Of a stretch of DNA of 64,000 bases, positions 39,160-52,151 are shown piece after piece; the stretch's first letter is position 1; each line of letters starts with the position of its first letter. Position numbers and translations under genes: made by a program. The DNA is from Allacma fusca. Lineage: Eukaryota > Arthropoda > Collembola > Symphypleona > Sminthuridae. Location: the NCBI GenBank assembly GCA_947179485.1, contig OX359250.1, positions 42,168,600-42,232,599 of the forward strand, in the 5' to 3' direction. The notes beneath the pieces are model-generated. The model saw only the letters and a program-made list of their open reading frames with translations. It ran no database searches and was not told where the DNA came from.

Positions 39160-41765
39160 ACTTTATGTAATAATTTATTAATGCATAAAATTTTAAGCCA
39201 AGGAAATTTTGTCATCCTCGTGGTTCAAGCTCTCTAAAAATGTTATCTTTCGTAATTTCTCTCATAATTCCTCCAAGACTAGTATTTACTGCCTAAGAAC
39301 GTCCCAACCTCAAACCCAGTACTACCGTACCTTTACAAAAATACATGCACACATTTTGCACACCGATTTTAACAAATTGTACGTCACTCAAAAACCGGCG
39401 ACGCTGGAGCTACGGAATAGAATTCAGTAAAATCTCGCTAAAGGAAATATCCTTACAACAACATGTCAATGTAGAGCCCGGAATATTTAGACACAATTTA
39501 TTTACTGCCACAACGCATTTTTTTTTCCTTTCAAGAGGCTTTGTTTTTGTCAAATTTTGTCACTTTCAGGACTGCCCTTATAAAGCCAGAGTGTTTTGTA
39601 TTTACTCCCATGTTTTAAGAGCTGGACTGGAACCTACCGTCAACCGTGTGAGCACATAAGAGATCCTCCACTTCTTCCGGTGATATCCTTGTACGAGGTT
39701 CCAAATCCAAACGGAGACCCAGAATCACACATGCATGGAAGTAGGTATTAAATAAAAATCAAACTGAAGACTACGATGAACTCTTGAAGTCAATTTAAAA
39801 AATTTGTTCCAGGGATGACTGTAAATTAAATTACAGCAAGTGCAGCCGGTTCTGCTAATATTGCTCAAGGATAATGTCACTATCAGTAGCTGGAGGGAAA
39901 TATTGGGAAAAAATGTGTCTTCTTGGGATAATTATAAAATTAAATGAAGGGTGATACTGGAATGACAATTTCAGGAGCTGACCACAAAGTGTCAGTTACA
40001 GGTGGGTTTCATCAATAATCTGATGGTAAAGTAGGGAATTATTTTTTGGGAGAGACTCCGCACCGCAGGTTAGTAGTAAGTGCCACAGAAACCTCTCTTG
40101 GAAGTATTTATTTGCGGAGACAAAACTAATGTCGTCTTTGGACTCCCAATGTTTTATGGGTCTTTTGAAACGGGTTGCTCTGTGGATTTGTATTGGAATG
40201 GATTTTGGAATGTGCTTGGAGTTAAATGTTATTTAGTGTTAGTAATTATCTGGTTGGGAAGCTTTCACGCGGACTTTCAGAAGAGTCTGTCTCGTGAGGA
40301 GCTTCACATCCCTTGTGTGATCGTACTCTTCAAGGTTTTTCCTTCACGCTCAGGTAAACCGACGGTCCGTAATAGGAACGTCACGTTCATTTTTTTAAGC
40401 TCATACAAAAGAGATATATGCTTTTAGCTCAAGCATCATTTCAGCTTCAGCTAGTCTCTCGACCTCAGTGTTTTAAGTATTCATACTATAGGGCTGATGC
40501 ATTAAGTACTGTACGTACTGCACCCACCTGTGCTCTGGGAGCTTGAAATGCATCTGATTTTTAATGCAGACATGCCTCATTATACAACTGCATTCTCCTT
40601 GCGTATGGTTTACAAATTAAAAGCTGCAATTCCACAATAATGTTTGACTACTAATTTCTAAAAATGGGCACATGAATAATTCTAAGCAGTTCCTACTTCG
40701 CTGTTGCTAATAATTAAAACTCACAATCAGTCGTTTTAATTTTATCTAAACATAATATATTATCACAGCTGTTCATGGCTGTATTTCTTGGAAAAATTGA
40801 AATTCTTGCTTAATTTTTGCTTGGCAGCTATTATGTACTTGTATGTATTGTTCTATGCATTGCAGCAAAAATACATTTCACTCATTATGTAACAGAGTAC
40901 CTTTACAAAAGTAATTATGGAAATCTGACTTTTTACAATGGCATGCTCTTTTCAGGAGAAAAATTAGCATGTGCTAAATGTGAATGTTTCCCATTATTTT
41001 TGTCCCTTTGGAGCAAAAACTCTAAAAAGGGATCTCTTATAGCGAGAGGGCACTGTATAATAACAAAAGCACTTAAGTGTAATATTGTTAGGACTTCATT
41101 TATGGGAGCCTATAGCTTAATACATGAAAAGTATTATAAGGAGTATGAGACATGTTTGTGGTTTTTGACAGCGGGGATTTGTCTTGTGGGAATTTAAGTA
41201 TAATTACTCGGAGGAACGCCACCGGAGTCATGTGGGCATCATTTTTCAAGAAGTTCTAAAGCAGTAATGAAATTATGTGATGGGATTTTTAAATCTTTTC
41301 AAAATCCCGACTTTGCTTTTTTCCCGACTTGCCATTTTTGACCACCCTCTGATGAGCAATGTTTACACAGATGGATAAAAAAAAGTTTCAGATAATTTGG
41401 AAGAAAATTTCCATCAAAATGGGGGACCTGATCTGATTCTTGATTCTGATGTACTATGTGCTATGGGGAGGGGCAGGGATAATTTGCCCGCTACCTCGGC
41501 GTCAACTCATGTAACATGAGTTCAGTTCCTTACTACTAATGACTGTAAAGGACCAAATCAGGATAGGGTGTAGTATTTTACAATTCCATGCATGATTTCT
41601 ATTTTTTGTATAATTCTTCACTCTCATTACATGGTACACACATGTGTGGGAACGGGGTTTAGCTAAATCTGTGAGGTAAGAGGTAACAATAGACTGTCGC
41701 AACAACTATAAATAGAACGTGAAGGGATTATTGAGATACACTCGTAAAGGATTAAAAACAAAAAG
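39160..41765. other. Intergenic region; no supportable gene
   Basis: Several frames of 70-126 codons (for example at 39345, 40080 and 40817) have low-complexity or membrane-like translations, no conserved blocks and no exon partners. One MITE-like element at 40875-41057. Confidence 0.5.
40875..41057 (+). mobile_element. MITE-like element
   Basis: The right end is clear: reversed TACAGTGCCCTCTCGCTATA followed by AGAGATCCC. The left end (TTCACTCATTATGTAACAGA) is diverged. Confidence 0.5.
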
Positions 41766-44700
41766 CTACTTCGGTAGTTTCTTTTTCACTGATCGACTCG
41801 TCGCGGGATCTGCAGAAGAACTGGGAGAGGATGGTAAAGGGGGGAGAGGTGGTTTTCGTGGAATGCTGCTGGTGCTTAATTGTGGTTTTTCTAAATTACT
41901 GGTACCAGTTTTCCACGTCGTTGTTTTTGTCATAACTTCGCTATTTTCGTTAACACTGTAATTCTGCGGCTTGTCAGCGCTCTGTCTCCCCTCAGGAATT
42001 TGTTTAGCACTTCTAGCCTCGTCCCTTTTTTGATTGGCGTCTTTTCGGTGTTTATCGAAATTTTTCCTCTCAATGGGCATACTTGTATGAGAGGGTTTCT
42101 GACTTCCTTGTTCTTTGAAAGTTAAGGATTTATTCCCGATAGATTTTTCACTGGAGATTATAGGTTTGGGAAAAACTTTCTTTACTTCCTTGGTATCCGG
42201 GTAACTTGGAGGGTTGGGAGGAATGGCTGGTGGTTTTGGGATATTGTTATCGAGATTAGTTGAGGATTGACCACTTGATTTGTCATCACCAGTCTTTGCA
42301 GTGGATCGAACACTTTTCGTAGGAGATGTTTGGGGAGTGACCAGGTCGGAAGACAACTTTTGAGTGTATTTTAAAACTGCAGATTGTACTACAGACGGCT
42401 TTCCTTCCAAGGTTTTCGAATTATCTTCCTTACTGGGCGTTGTCCGAGTCGACGGTGGAGCCTTTGGGGATTTATTCTCCGCTAAATGTTTCGAAGATGA
42501 CGTGGTATCTCGAACAGTTCCGGAACCAGGTACTCCCGTGGAGCTATGCCTTTGTAGACGACCGGTTCTAGACCCACTCCCCGGATGTTTAGCATCCAGA
42601 ACGCTACTACTACTTTGGGTAGTTCTGTTGGTGAAGCTGTAATTTTGATGAATCTGACCGCTGTGTCCACCACCACCTCCTCCAGCCCCATCATGATGTC
42701 CATCTCCCCCCGGGTGGCCCAATCTTAAAAGAACATTATTTATCATGGATTGCAGCTCTTCCATGTCCTCACTTAAAGTAGTTGTTTCTTCGGCGGATGC
42801 CAGAGCTCGGCTCTCCAAATCCGCCTGGTAACGGAAATACCGACGTATTAACGTTTTCACAAAGTCATGGTAAAGCTCCTCCTGCTGCTGTCTCTCCTTA
42901 TCTGTGAATCTGGTCGCCTACAATCAGGGTCATTAATTATTTAGCACAGTATTCACCTATTTGGAATTCTATTAAGTATTCGGCATTTTCGAATAAAAAC
43001 AATAATATGTAAACGAATCATTACTCTAATAATGAACATAAGTGGGACTCACCGAGTGCAAACAAACAGCACAATTACAGGTAAGGAAATACCTATGAGG
43101 ATCTTTCCCAACTTCCCGGATGGTTTTAAAGAAGTGAATAATGTCCCAAATTGTGGGTAGGAGATTTAATGGGGGTGGCATCACCGATGATCTCGAGAAG
43201 TATATCCAGAGCTTTAGAACAATAGGAAATCTGAGAGGAGGATCATGATAAGACCTTATAGGGACTGTACAAGAACAACGCTTCCAACTCACCTCTGCTC
43301 GGCTGAACTTCCAGTTCATCTCATTCTCTTCGATGATAGCTCCAAAAGTGTTCACCATGTAAGCCACCAACATTGAGCTAAAAAGTATTGTAGCGCCCAA
43401 CAATGTGTACACTGTGCGTACAGTGATAAAGCACCAAGGATGACCAATACTCAAAAATTGGCTTGACACATTATGAAATAGAAAATAGTTATTACCCACC
43501 ACTGAAGAGTAATTTTCCAGCCAACTCCGCCGTGATATAATGGTAAGGGTCTGTCTGAGTTCCATTTTTGGAGAGCCATGTCCCCATGTCAGCACTGCTC
43601 GTGTCCGTCATCCCATAAAGTCCCCAGTACATTTGGTACAGAGTATTCATATGAGTCCCCAGGGCATGCTGGGATTCATTTTCTTGAGCAACGGTGACGT
43701 ACGGAGCGTATATTGCAGTTATGGCTGATTTAAATTATATTAATTTAAATTTTATTTCCTCTGGAAAAAGCATTAGGCATTCGCATTTTCGTTCGTCAAC
43801 TCCATGGATTATATCTATAAACTGTCTTTTGACATGTTGGAAATGTACCCAGGGCAAATGAGCTGAAGACAATTGTAAACATGGGGATGAAGAGTGAGAT
43901 GTTCTTTATCATCTTCCCCAGAGCGACTTGAATAGGTCCAATAGTACTGTTGAGCTGAACATATCTCAAGAGCTTCCCGGACGCCATCACAGTTCCAAGA
44001 GCCAAGAAGCAATCCGCTACCATAAATACGTCCATGTAACTCCAATTGAGTCTCTCTGCTGGTTGGTACTTATCAAAAAAGTCGGACTCCTACAAAATCC
44101 ATAATACAGTGTCAATAATGAACATAAGCCCTTTACGTAACCATCTCAGTTATTTTGAGAGAATTTAAATATACTTACATGACCATCTCGCAAATAAAGG
44201 ACTCCCCAACATGCGAAACAGCAGCAGTATAAGCCATAGTTAATGCAGTCATACCAGTTCCAAGCTTGTTTAAAGAATATTTTCGGAGCCGTAAAAAACT
44301 GCTTGACCAGTAACCGAATTTGACCGGCGACGAATATAACCAGGGTAATTTCTAAATCTGCCAATTATGTATAAACGTCACAGTAACAGCTGAATATAAA
44401 ACATTTTAAGTGATTAATAGGAGTTAAGAATAGGAAAGGGAAGTCACATTTATTAGGGGGCTGTCTAAACCGAGGTTGTCTCAACTCAAGTGTCTGCTCA
44501 GCCATGGACAGACCGATGAAGAACACTTGGGAAATACAGGAATAGATGCATCGACTTAGAGGACTCGCCAGAAGTCTTCCATGATTGTTTCCTTGCTCGC
44601 CACAAACAAATAGTAGATACAGAGGTAGGAATAGAGTTCGATAGATAAATTGACGAAACTTCTCAGGAACTGTTAGGAAACGCCATTCATACCAGTCGTC

Positions 44701-46751
44701 ACCGGCCCATTCCATGTATAAAGTCTGGTAAAAAAACGTGGAATTCAAAATATGTCACCATAATATATTCTATAGCTGCCTAACATTATCTTCAGATTAT
44801 ATTATGAATTATTATTGTTTAAAAAAATGGAACCCTTACCCCTTGTGTATGAGGATGTGCCACAAATTCCTTGAATCCCATTTCAATTGCCATAATGACC
44901 CGAGGATATTTATCGTGAGCCCCGTGATATCCTTCTCGTCGTGACAACAGCAGATCCAGTTCCAGAGGGTTTTCGCATTTTGCTAGAGATTTGTAATTTT
45001 AAGATTCTTCACAGTTCATATGCAAATAGTTGAATAATTGTGCAATGAGAATTTACTTATAAGAATAGATAATTACTGTAACGACGAGGAAAAATATCTC
45101 TTACAGATCAATTGCACTGCAAAATCCTTGAGTTTTGTGATGATCTGTTCATACTCATCTCGGAATTCGATTTCGACCATTTTAATCTGCAACAGCATTA
45201 CATTGATTTCAGTCACTTATTTCCTGCTTTAAATGCAATCATACATATACACATTTGTCGATAAATGATTACAAGTACGGTAGGCGCAATCTCATCATAA
45301 CACCCCCCCCCCCCCAAAAAGGTGCAAATTTAGTCTTATGAAGGCGTGCTCTTGTATAGAGAGCAATTAAAATTCTGGTAAACGGGAGTGTCCAAAGTTT
45401 TTTCCCTTTATACAAAATTTGCTCTTATAAGAGAAAGTCCCTTATATAGGGAAAGTCCAATCTAAACCTTCGCTTACAACATTCAATTCATTAATGTACT
45501 CCAGGGACTTCAGAATCGGGTCAAAGTGAGAGCTGTTGTTAGCATAGTAGCAAAGCATCTCCGGACTGGCCTTGGCTTGGTACTCATTGAGTCTTTGGTA
45601 ATCAGCAGCAAGATGATCAAAGAGACCTGACTCAGGTGGTTCAGACATGCAACAGCAGAAACATTCCCCACAACAATTCCGTCTCTGCCGTGCTACTGAT
45701 GTGGGAGGTCTATAATTTCAGAGTATCACCAAACAGGATATTTCAATAACAGTTTCTTGTATGTTGTCTATTTTAAAGGCTACCTTTGCTGATTCTTCAA
45801 TGACGGCTCAATTACCTCCCCACGAGAACCAAAAATCGTTATGAGTTCATAGTTCCCCGTAATGCCAGATAACATCATTGGAGTCATATGAACCGGAAAT
45901 TGAGAGTTGTCCCAACGAGGAAGCTCCGATAAAAGTCCTCTACAGAAATCAAGATAATTTTTAAAATTAACTAATTTGAAAATGTAGTAATTCAGGAAAT
46001 GTTTGTGTTAAATAAGCTTCAGAACCTTTCCAATTTTAACTTCACATTTGAATCAATTTCGTTGAGAATGTTGTGAACAATGCTAACATTTGACTCGCTG
46101 ATTGCCAACATAAGAATGTCATACAAAATATTATCCACGTTAGGGACATGGAAAAAGAGAAATTCCAACATAGCTTCATCTTGTCTCCGGACGGTGACAT
46201 GAAACAATGTGTCCCTCTGTATTTTAGAAGCCCTTATTTTAAAGAGTTTTCAGGGTAGTTTCAATGTCAAATGTACAGGGATAAGGGATATTTTAAAGGA
46301 AGTTACTTCTTCATTATATTTCGTGCTTAGTCTCTGTATGTTTTCGAAACTCATATCTTCGATAAGTTTATTGACAGTGTTAATATCTCCGCAGGCCACA
46401 GCATCAAACAATTCCAGCTCGTCTGGTTCCAATTTAACCATCTCCAGAAGAACTGCCTACAAGACATTACCATAATTCTATTGACACTCTGTCAAGGAAA
46501 AGTATCTACAAGAATCGAGGGATTCAGTAAGGCTGTGTGTTACTTACTGGTTCTTGAATCTCATCTATGTCTGTATCAGTATCAGTATCCTTGCTATCAT
46601 TAAATTCTGCTCTTGATGCTTTTCCCAATTGCGTTCCTGGGTTTTCATTCTCATCATTTATAATCCCTTGGCTGTTGGGGCTCGACGTCGGATTAGGAGC
46701 ATTGTGGGATTCACTCTCATCTAAATGATCGTGGGAGTTTGCTTCTGGCAT
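41766..46751 (-). CDS. TRPC-family cation channel (14 exons, 1,169 aa)
   Basis: Exons: 46751-46548, 46456-46307, 46216-46026, 45939-45784, 45709-45478, 45186-45105, 44982-44840, 44724-44448, 44357-44179, 44089-43849, 43724-43500, 43411-43293, 43211-43053, 42917-41766 (3,510 nt). Acidic N-terminus; degenerate ankyrin repeats (about 75-235, with FPVHMTPMMLSGITGNYELI); Cys-rich linker CCGECFCCC and a TRPC-typical helical linker; S1-S6 about 400-720; pore region YQMYWGLYGMTD; TRP-box sequence NWKFSRAELW; then MPPPLN, a TRPC/TRP hallmark. The long tail (from about 800) is Ser/Thr/Pro-rich and ends with the polyproline stretch PRKPPLPPLPSS. It is expected to be a plasma-membrane, receptor- or phospholipase C-linked Ca2+-permeable channel. 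Sequence is well diverged, so TRP, TRPL and TRP-gamma cannot be separated here. Confidence 0.92.
45276..45458 (+). mobile_element. MITE-like element in a TRPC intron, with a poly-C run
   Basis: Left GTAGGCGCAATCTCATCATA, followed by a run of about 14 C at 45303. Module CTGGTAAACGGGAGTGTCC and then TTTGCTCTTATAAGAGAAAG. It lies between exons 5 and 6 of the channel gene. Confidence 0.5.
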
Positions 46752-48340
46752 TTTTAAATTGTAGTATCACTCTATTTGGGTTATCTGGGAAACGGTTCAC
46801 TAACGGCGTGGGCAATAACTCATCAGAAACCCATCTGGGGGAAACTATTTAGGGAAAGGCTTGTTTAACTTGTTTGATCTGACTGACTCTTCCTTCAAAG
46901 ACATTGATGTGGTTCTCTCACTATAATATGCTAAGATAGAGAGTGTAACTTCTGCTGAGATGACTTCATTCAAATTCCCGATTTCCACCTACTTTATGGT
47001 TTTTGCCCGCAGGTAGTCCGTGTTCTTGTAAATGTAGATTATTCCTTCTCGTTGTTCATGAAGTTTTTCAGGGCATAAATGTCAGATATGATTTATAAAA
47101 TACTGGCATGCTAATTCCAATCCACTTATTCATATGTCACATAAACATCCCAAGATTCCCAATTCCAGATAAAGAGCGGCACATATTTTGTTCTCGCTTA
47201 AAGGCAGTTATGAGATTTCTCTGATCGTGTGTGAGTCATAGTACAAAATATATTGCTTCCATTTTCCGCATCAAACCTTTTTCTTGAAGTAATTGTTCAG
47301 TTTTTGGTCTGGCATTTACAAAATTCACGATTTTTCAGGGAGTAATAATAACTTGATGTCTCATGAGTACCCGAAACCAGAAAGGAAACCCACTACTTTC
47401 TGTCAAAGTATTTGTTTACTTTGTAGAAAAGTACTGTTCGTCGAAGTCGAACTTAAAAGCGAAATAGAAGAAGGCTGTAAAATATTATTGTAGAATAATT
47501 ACGAGATGCCGATTTGATTTATTTATAATAAATCAACTATAAGTATTTAAATCCGTCCACCGTGCTCCTGATTATGGCGGTGAGCTATGGAAGCTTTACC
47601 CAACAAAGATTTCATTTTCAAACGGAGATACAGACTGAAGCAAAAACAGAATCTTCGTCTTGTCCTATCTTTCTGCTGGCGCTTTAATGGATCAGATGAA
47701 TTCAGAATTCTAATCTGAGCCTTTCGGAATTTATTGGGAGTTTTCCGTTCCGAGATTAATTCATTCAAAGCTAAAGGGGAATTTATTATTCTGAAGAAGA
47801 TAGTCTTTTGCAGTACCATCAATCTGAAATCTGAATTGAGTACAAACTTGATAAAGAAAAGCTTATATTCTATTTGAATATATTTGTATTTCATGTGTTC
47901 GTACATACACCAGCATTTCCGTAACAACATCTTTATGTATCACACGGTATGGGCCAGACAAAAATCTTAAATACTAAATGTACCAAAATTATTACGATTA
48001 ACCTTCAACGAATCCAATTGCAATGCAATTAAATCCAGTCAGCTAAATACATTTGGAGTGGAAAATGTGAGACCTCCTAATAATAATAATACATAATCTC
48101 AGTTGCAAAAATATGCAATAATAATTATTATAATGAAGACGTTCAGTAAAAGCTGCAATTTATTCCATTATTTTGAAGCTGAGCTTAAACGAGTCGTGAG
48201 AAACGACAATCCCTCAATCGTTGACATACTAATTAGCAGAAATCAGTAGCCATTCAAAGAATTAAGGACTAATTTTTCGATTTTCCTGTTTAATAATTTA
48301 TTACAACAGTTGTTTTTAGTCCGCGAAACCGCCATTGCTG
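46752..48340. other. Spacer between TRPC and IFT81
   Basis: Non-coding as far as I can see. A 127-codon minus-strand frame (47930-47547) is Lys/Arg-rich at its end but has no domain or splice partners. Confidence 0.5.
48297..48302 (-). terminator. Polyadenylation signal of IFT81
   Basis: AATAAA on the minus strand, 39 nt past the IFT81 stop. Confidence 0.5.
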
Positions 48341-51300
48341 CTAAGACGGCTTCGGCGTTTGCATTCCAGTAACCTTCATATCAGACAAAAAATCTTTTAA
48401 TACTTTAATCTCACCTCAGTTTCAAATATGTGTTGTGGTTGCGACTATTATTGAGAAAAATTATAAAAAGTAAAACCCCATTTGAACAACTAACTTTAAC
48501 AAGTCCTTCCACATGAGTGCTTGATTCGCACGGTCCGTTTGTCGTTCCAAAATATCCTTTTCTTCATCTTTAAGCTTCTTTCCTGTTTTCTCCAACTCGG
48601 ACAGCTTCATAGTAACTTGCTCTCTAATTCAGACATGTAAAATTAATGATACTGAGTTCGATTCTTTAATACCACTCAAAAGTAAACCATAATATTTGTT
48701 GTGTAGTGCTAGGAAGGTATCTTCAAAAGGTCGTATTACTCTTCTGATATTTTTAAAACGTGAGCTATTAGACTAGTGACGGAAAGATGACATTCATTGG
48801 AGTTCAAATATTATCATTAGCCATACAGAATAAACTAAACATACGAAAAAATAAACTACACGAAAAATCGTCCCTACCTACTCACATTGTAAGGCTCAGA
48901 CCGATAATATAATTCGAACAAAATATGGGGCTCACTTAAAAGATTTACGCTTCTCCTCTTTGCCGCCTGTGTAAATCTTCACCTCTTCTTGCATTCTCTT
49001 CAAATTTACTTTGTTGATAGAAATTTCTGTCTTCAGTTTACAGTATTTTAACTGATCGTCCTCGTATTGCTTTCGGAGCCGCTCCACTTCCTGTGGGATA
49101 AATGAGAAAAATGAGATTGGTGCATACAATAAAAGAATAAACAACCAGACGTCTTCCACAAGCTTCACCATACTTTTAGAATCTGGTTAGAAGTTGACTC
49201 CAGGGACGCAGACAAACCATCATAGGTCCTTTTCAACAAATCATGGTCATGCGATATCATTTGTGCTTGCTGGCGGAGATTGTTTAAGCCTAAAAATTCA
49301 GAAAGTATTTTTAATCTGTATTTCGTCATTCGCATAGTAAAATTACACTGTATAGAAAACACTAACACTTACTTTTCATCAATGGTGCTAAGTCGGCCTT
49401 CTTAGATTGCAAAGCATCGTGAAGATCTTGAACATTCAGCGACATTTCATTTAAATGTTTGGACTTCTTCTCGTCAAGTTCTGCTTTCTCTGATGATATC
49501 TTTTCCAGAGTTTCTTTTGTTTCAGTGTATCCTGCTATCCCTAGTCGGGTCTCCAGTTTTGACTGCAACAAACGAAAATATAATTTTTTAACCCGGACTT
49601 TTTACTCTGGAGTTTAATCCTAAGTTAGACAAAATGTCTCAGTAAAGTAGCATACCAAATCATTCATAGTGTCTTTAACTTCCTCCTCCAGAATGGACAG
49701 AGTCTTCGAGAGAACTCCGCTCTCTGACTTTAAGAATGCTAGTTCGGCCTTCATCTGCTTGTAACGAGTGCTCTTGACTCTGAGACTTTTGACATATTCC
49801 TTGAAATCCTCCTCCTTCACTGTCGTCTCCTTGGACAGATTCGTGACGATATTTTTCTTTTCATTTACGTCATCAGTAGCATTTGTCAATTCATTACGGA
49901 TCTCTTGCAATTTCTCAACCAGAGTTTCTTTCTTATTGGCTACAATCGCGGTTTGTTGGCGGAACATCACCAGCTTGTCATCCTCGGTCTTCATCATTTT
50001 TCTCATTACATTGTCGCTCATCTTTGTTTTAGTCTCGTTTATCTAGGAAAAACAGGTTTGGGGAAGAAACAATAATATTGAAGGCTGCATAATTACATTG
50101 CTGTAGCTTGTATTTGATAATCCTGGTATTACTAATTGCAAGTAGAGTATGAGAATGCATGGCTTTTTTTATAATTGATGGCTCAATTTGTATGCATCTT
50201 GGTTAAAAAACTAACCCTATCAACTAATTCCTCTATGTCGCCCTCACTCCAGTTCGAAGCTAGCACACGTTCGTAAATGCTGATTTGAGCTCCACTAAGT
50301 TCCATTTCCTTAGGTAATTTGTCATTCACGATGTAATTAGCCAGCTGAGTATCTTGTTCCAAACGTTGCAGATGACCTTCAGCTGTTGCTCCACTGTTCA
50401 CGGACCGAATTTCCTTTAACTGTCGTGTCAATCGTTGGATTCGTTGCTCAGCCTGATTTTGAGCATGGGATTGAGAGATACCTTGCTCCGAAAGCTCCTT
50501 AGATTGCTCCCGTTCTTTACGAAACTGGCGAACCACAGTTAAAGTATTGGCCATGTTTGGCATTCCGTCCGTCTAAAATCATTACAGAAAATAATGTAGC
50601 CTCAGGAATCAATTCTGACAATTTTTGTAATGACTCTATTGTCACAAAAATCTTAACTTCCATAAAATGGTATTCATTCGAATACTTTCCATGCGAAAAA
50701 ATAGTTTACCCGTCGTTTCATCTTCTCAATTTTCCTCATTACGCTCTCTTGCTCCTGTTCCATCGCTGTGATATCTTTACGGATCTCAGATGTTGTAAAT
50801 CCTTTGCTCTTCATGGATTCCAACTGCTTATGGATGGCTTTGAATTGCTCAATTGCGGACTCATATTGTTGGTAGAGCTCTTCGACCTCGATATCCGCGC
50901 GGATGTCATCCGGGACTTCTACTTTCACCAAGTACTTGGCAAGGTAAGCTCTTGTCTTTAATTCACCTACTCTAGGCAGGAGCCAAGACAGGATTGGGTG
51001 AATTATTTTTGTGTCTCCTGTTACTAACCCGGACCGTAAGGCTGATCTACAACAAATACAGCGACAATAGGTTTATCATCATTACCACATCAAATTATTG
51101 AAGTCTCATTAATCTGTACTCACGGGTTGTCCTCGGGTGGACGATATTTGAGTACCCGGAGAGTGTTTACCATTCGAATCACCGTATCTTCCACGGGCTC
51201 TTCCCTAAGGTCAACCTTAGGGGTCTCTTCAATTTCCGCCAAAACATCGTCCAAAATCTAAAGATTTAAGTATTATAAAACAATTTATAATTCAATCGTA

Positions 51301-51495
51301 TTAAAAGTTTCTTATTTCAATCTAAGCATATTGGGACATATTGGGACAAGCAGTTATTCCAAGCATATTGGAACTTACTTGCAATAGAGCTTCGGGCTTA
51401 AGTGAGTCAAAGGAAATTATGGTAAACTTTTTGTTGAACGGTTCCTTGGCCAATTCGCTCACAACTAACTTTATGATGTCCGTCATCTTTGCCAT
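48341..51495 (-). CDS. IFT81: Intraflagellar transport protein 81 (10 exons, 664 aa)
   Basis: Exons: 51495-51379, 51257-51124, 51046-50710, 50572-50216, 50042-49656, 49562-49373, 49289-49174, 49090-48936, 48623-48491, 48409-48341 (1,995 nt). The first about 130 residues form the calponin-homology-like tubulin-binding domain (KEPFNKKFTIISFDSLKPE; VLKYRPPEDNPSALRSGLV; PILSWLLPR). The rest is coiled coil with family blocks TSEIRKDITAMEQEQ, KEYVKSLRVKSTRYK and a C-terminal QALMWKDLLKL. Length is close to human IFT81 (676 aa). It pairs with IFT74 in the IFT-B complex and carries tubulin into cilia. The last junction is least certain: donor GTTGTT and acceptor GGTGAG keep phase 0 and give VLKDFLSDMKVTG before the stop. 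An RFX half-site pair lies upstream. Confidence 0.93.
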
Positions 51496-51736
51496 GGTTC
51501 ACTTAAACTGGCTAAAACTTAGATTCAAAGGTTTCAGTTATTGCCTACTAACTAGTAAATTAAAGATTGACCGCGGGTAGCCCAAGTAGGCTCCTGACAG
51601 TAAATATTTTGTCAATCTATTTCATTGTAACTTTCAAGAGCAAGTAGTCTAGATATGACATTGTAATGTTGTTGGTTCATAAGACTGAGAAAGTATCTGT
51701 AAGCCTTTAATGTGCAGGAATCGATCCGAAAAAGAC

Positions 51737-51749
51737 GTTGCTTAGAGAC
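51737..51749. promoter_or_regulatory. RFX X-box-like site upstream of IFT81
   Basis: GTTGCTTAGAGAC: half-sites GTTGCT and AGAGAC separated by one base, within the 0-3 bp spacing tolerated by RFX factors. It is about 240 bp upstream of the IFT81 ATG. Confidence 0.35.
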
Positions 51750-52126
51750 GCGCCCTAACAAATAGGAAATATTCCCCACAGTGTTTCCCGTTGCTGTGAA
51801 TTCTATGCCCCTAAAAAACGTACAGAAACATTGAAGACTGCAGGCAATAATAATACTTACGATACTTAGGTCAATAATAGAATTACACCCAAGTACATAT
51901 GAATAATTTTGTGATTATGTACATCAGAGTTACAACTTTCACTCTAATTATTATTGTATGTCCACTGTGGAGTGCATGTACGTCCACACCTGTAATTGAT
52001 GTAGATATTAAAATGTATCTGTATGCACATCATTGCTGAAGTGTCGTTAGTTCCGTAATAATTATTATGGAACGTGTGTTAATTGATTTATAGTTATTAA
52101 AATTAATAAAATCGCAATTTCGAGTT

Positions 52127-52132
52127 TTTATT
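52127..52132 (-). terminator. Polyadenylation signal of the ABCA gene
   Basis: AATAAA on the minus strand, 20 nt past the stop at 52152. Confidence 0.5.
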
Positions 52133-52151
52133 CCGAGGAATAAAAAGATTT

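Noticed and set aside
40080-40427. 115-codon plus-strand frame
   Set aside because: Translation has no conserved blocks, no signal peptide and no splice context; likely chance.
40817-41197. 126-codon plus-strand frame
   Set aside because: It runs straight through a MITE-like element and has no domain.
45303-45314. Poly-C run as a functional quadruplex
   Set aside because: A simple homopolymer inside a decayed repeat; no spaced G/C tracts as in a regulated quadruplex.
47547-47930. 127-codon minus-strand frame between TRPC and IFT81
   Set aside because: First half reads like translated intron; no family match or splice partners.
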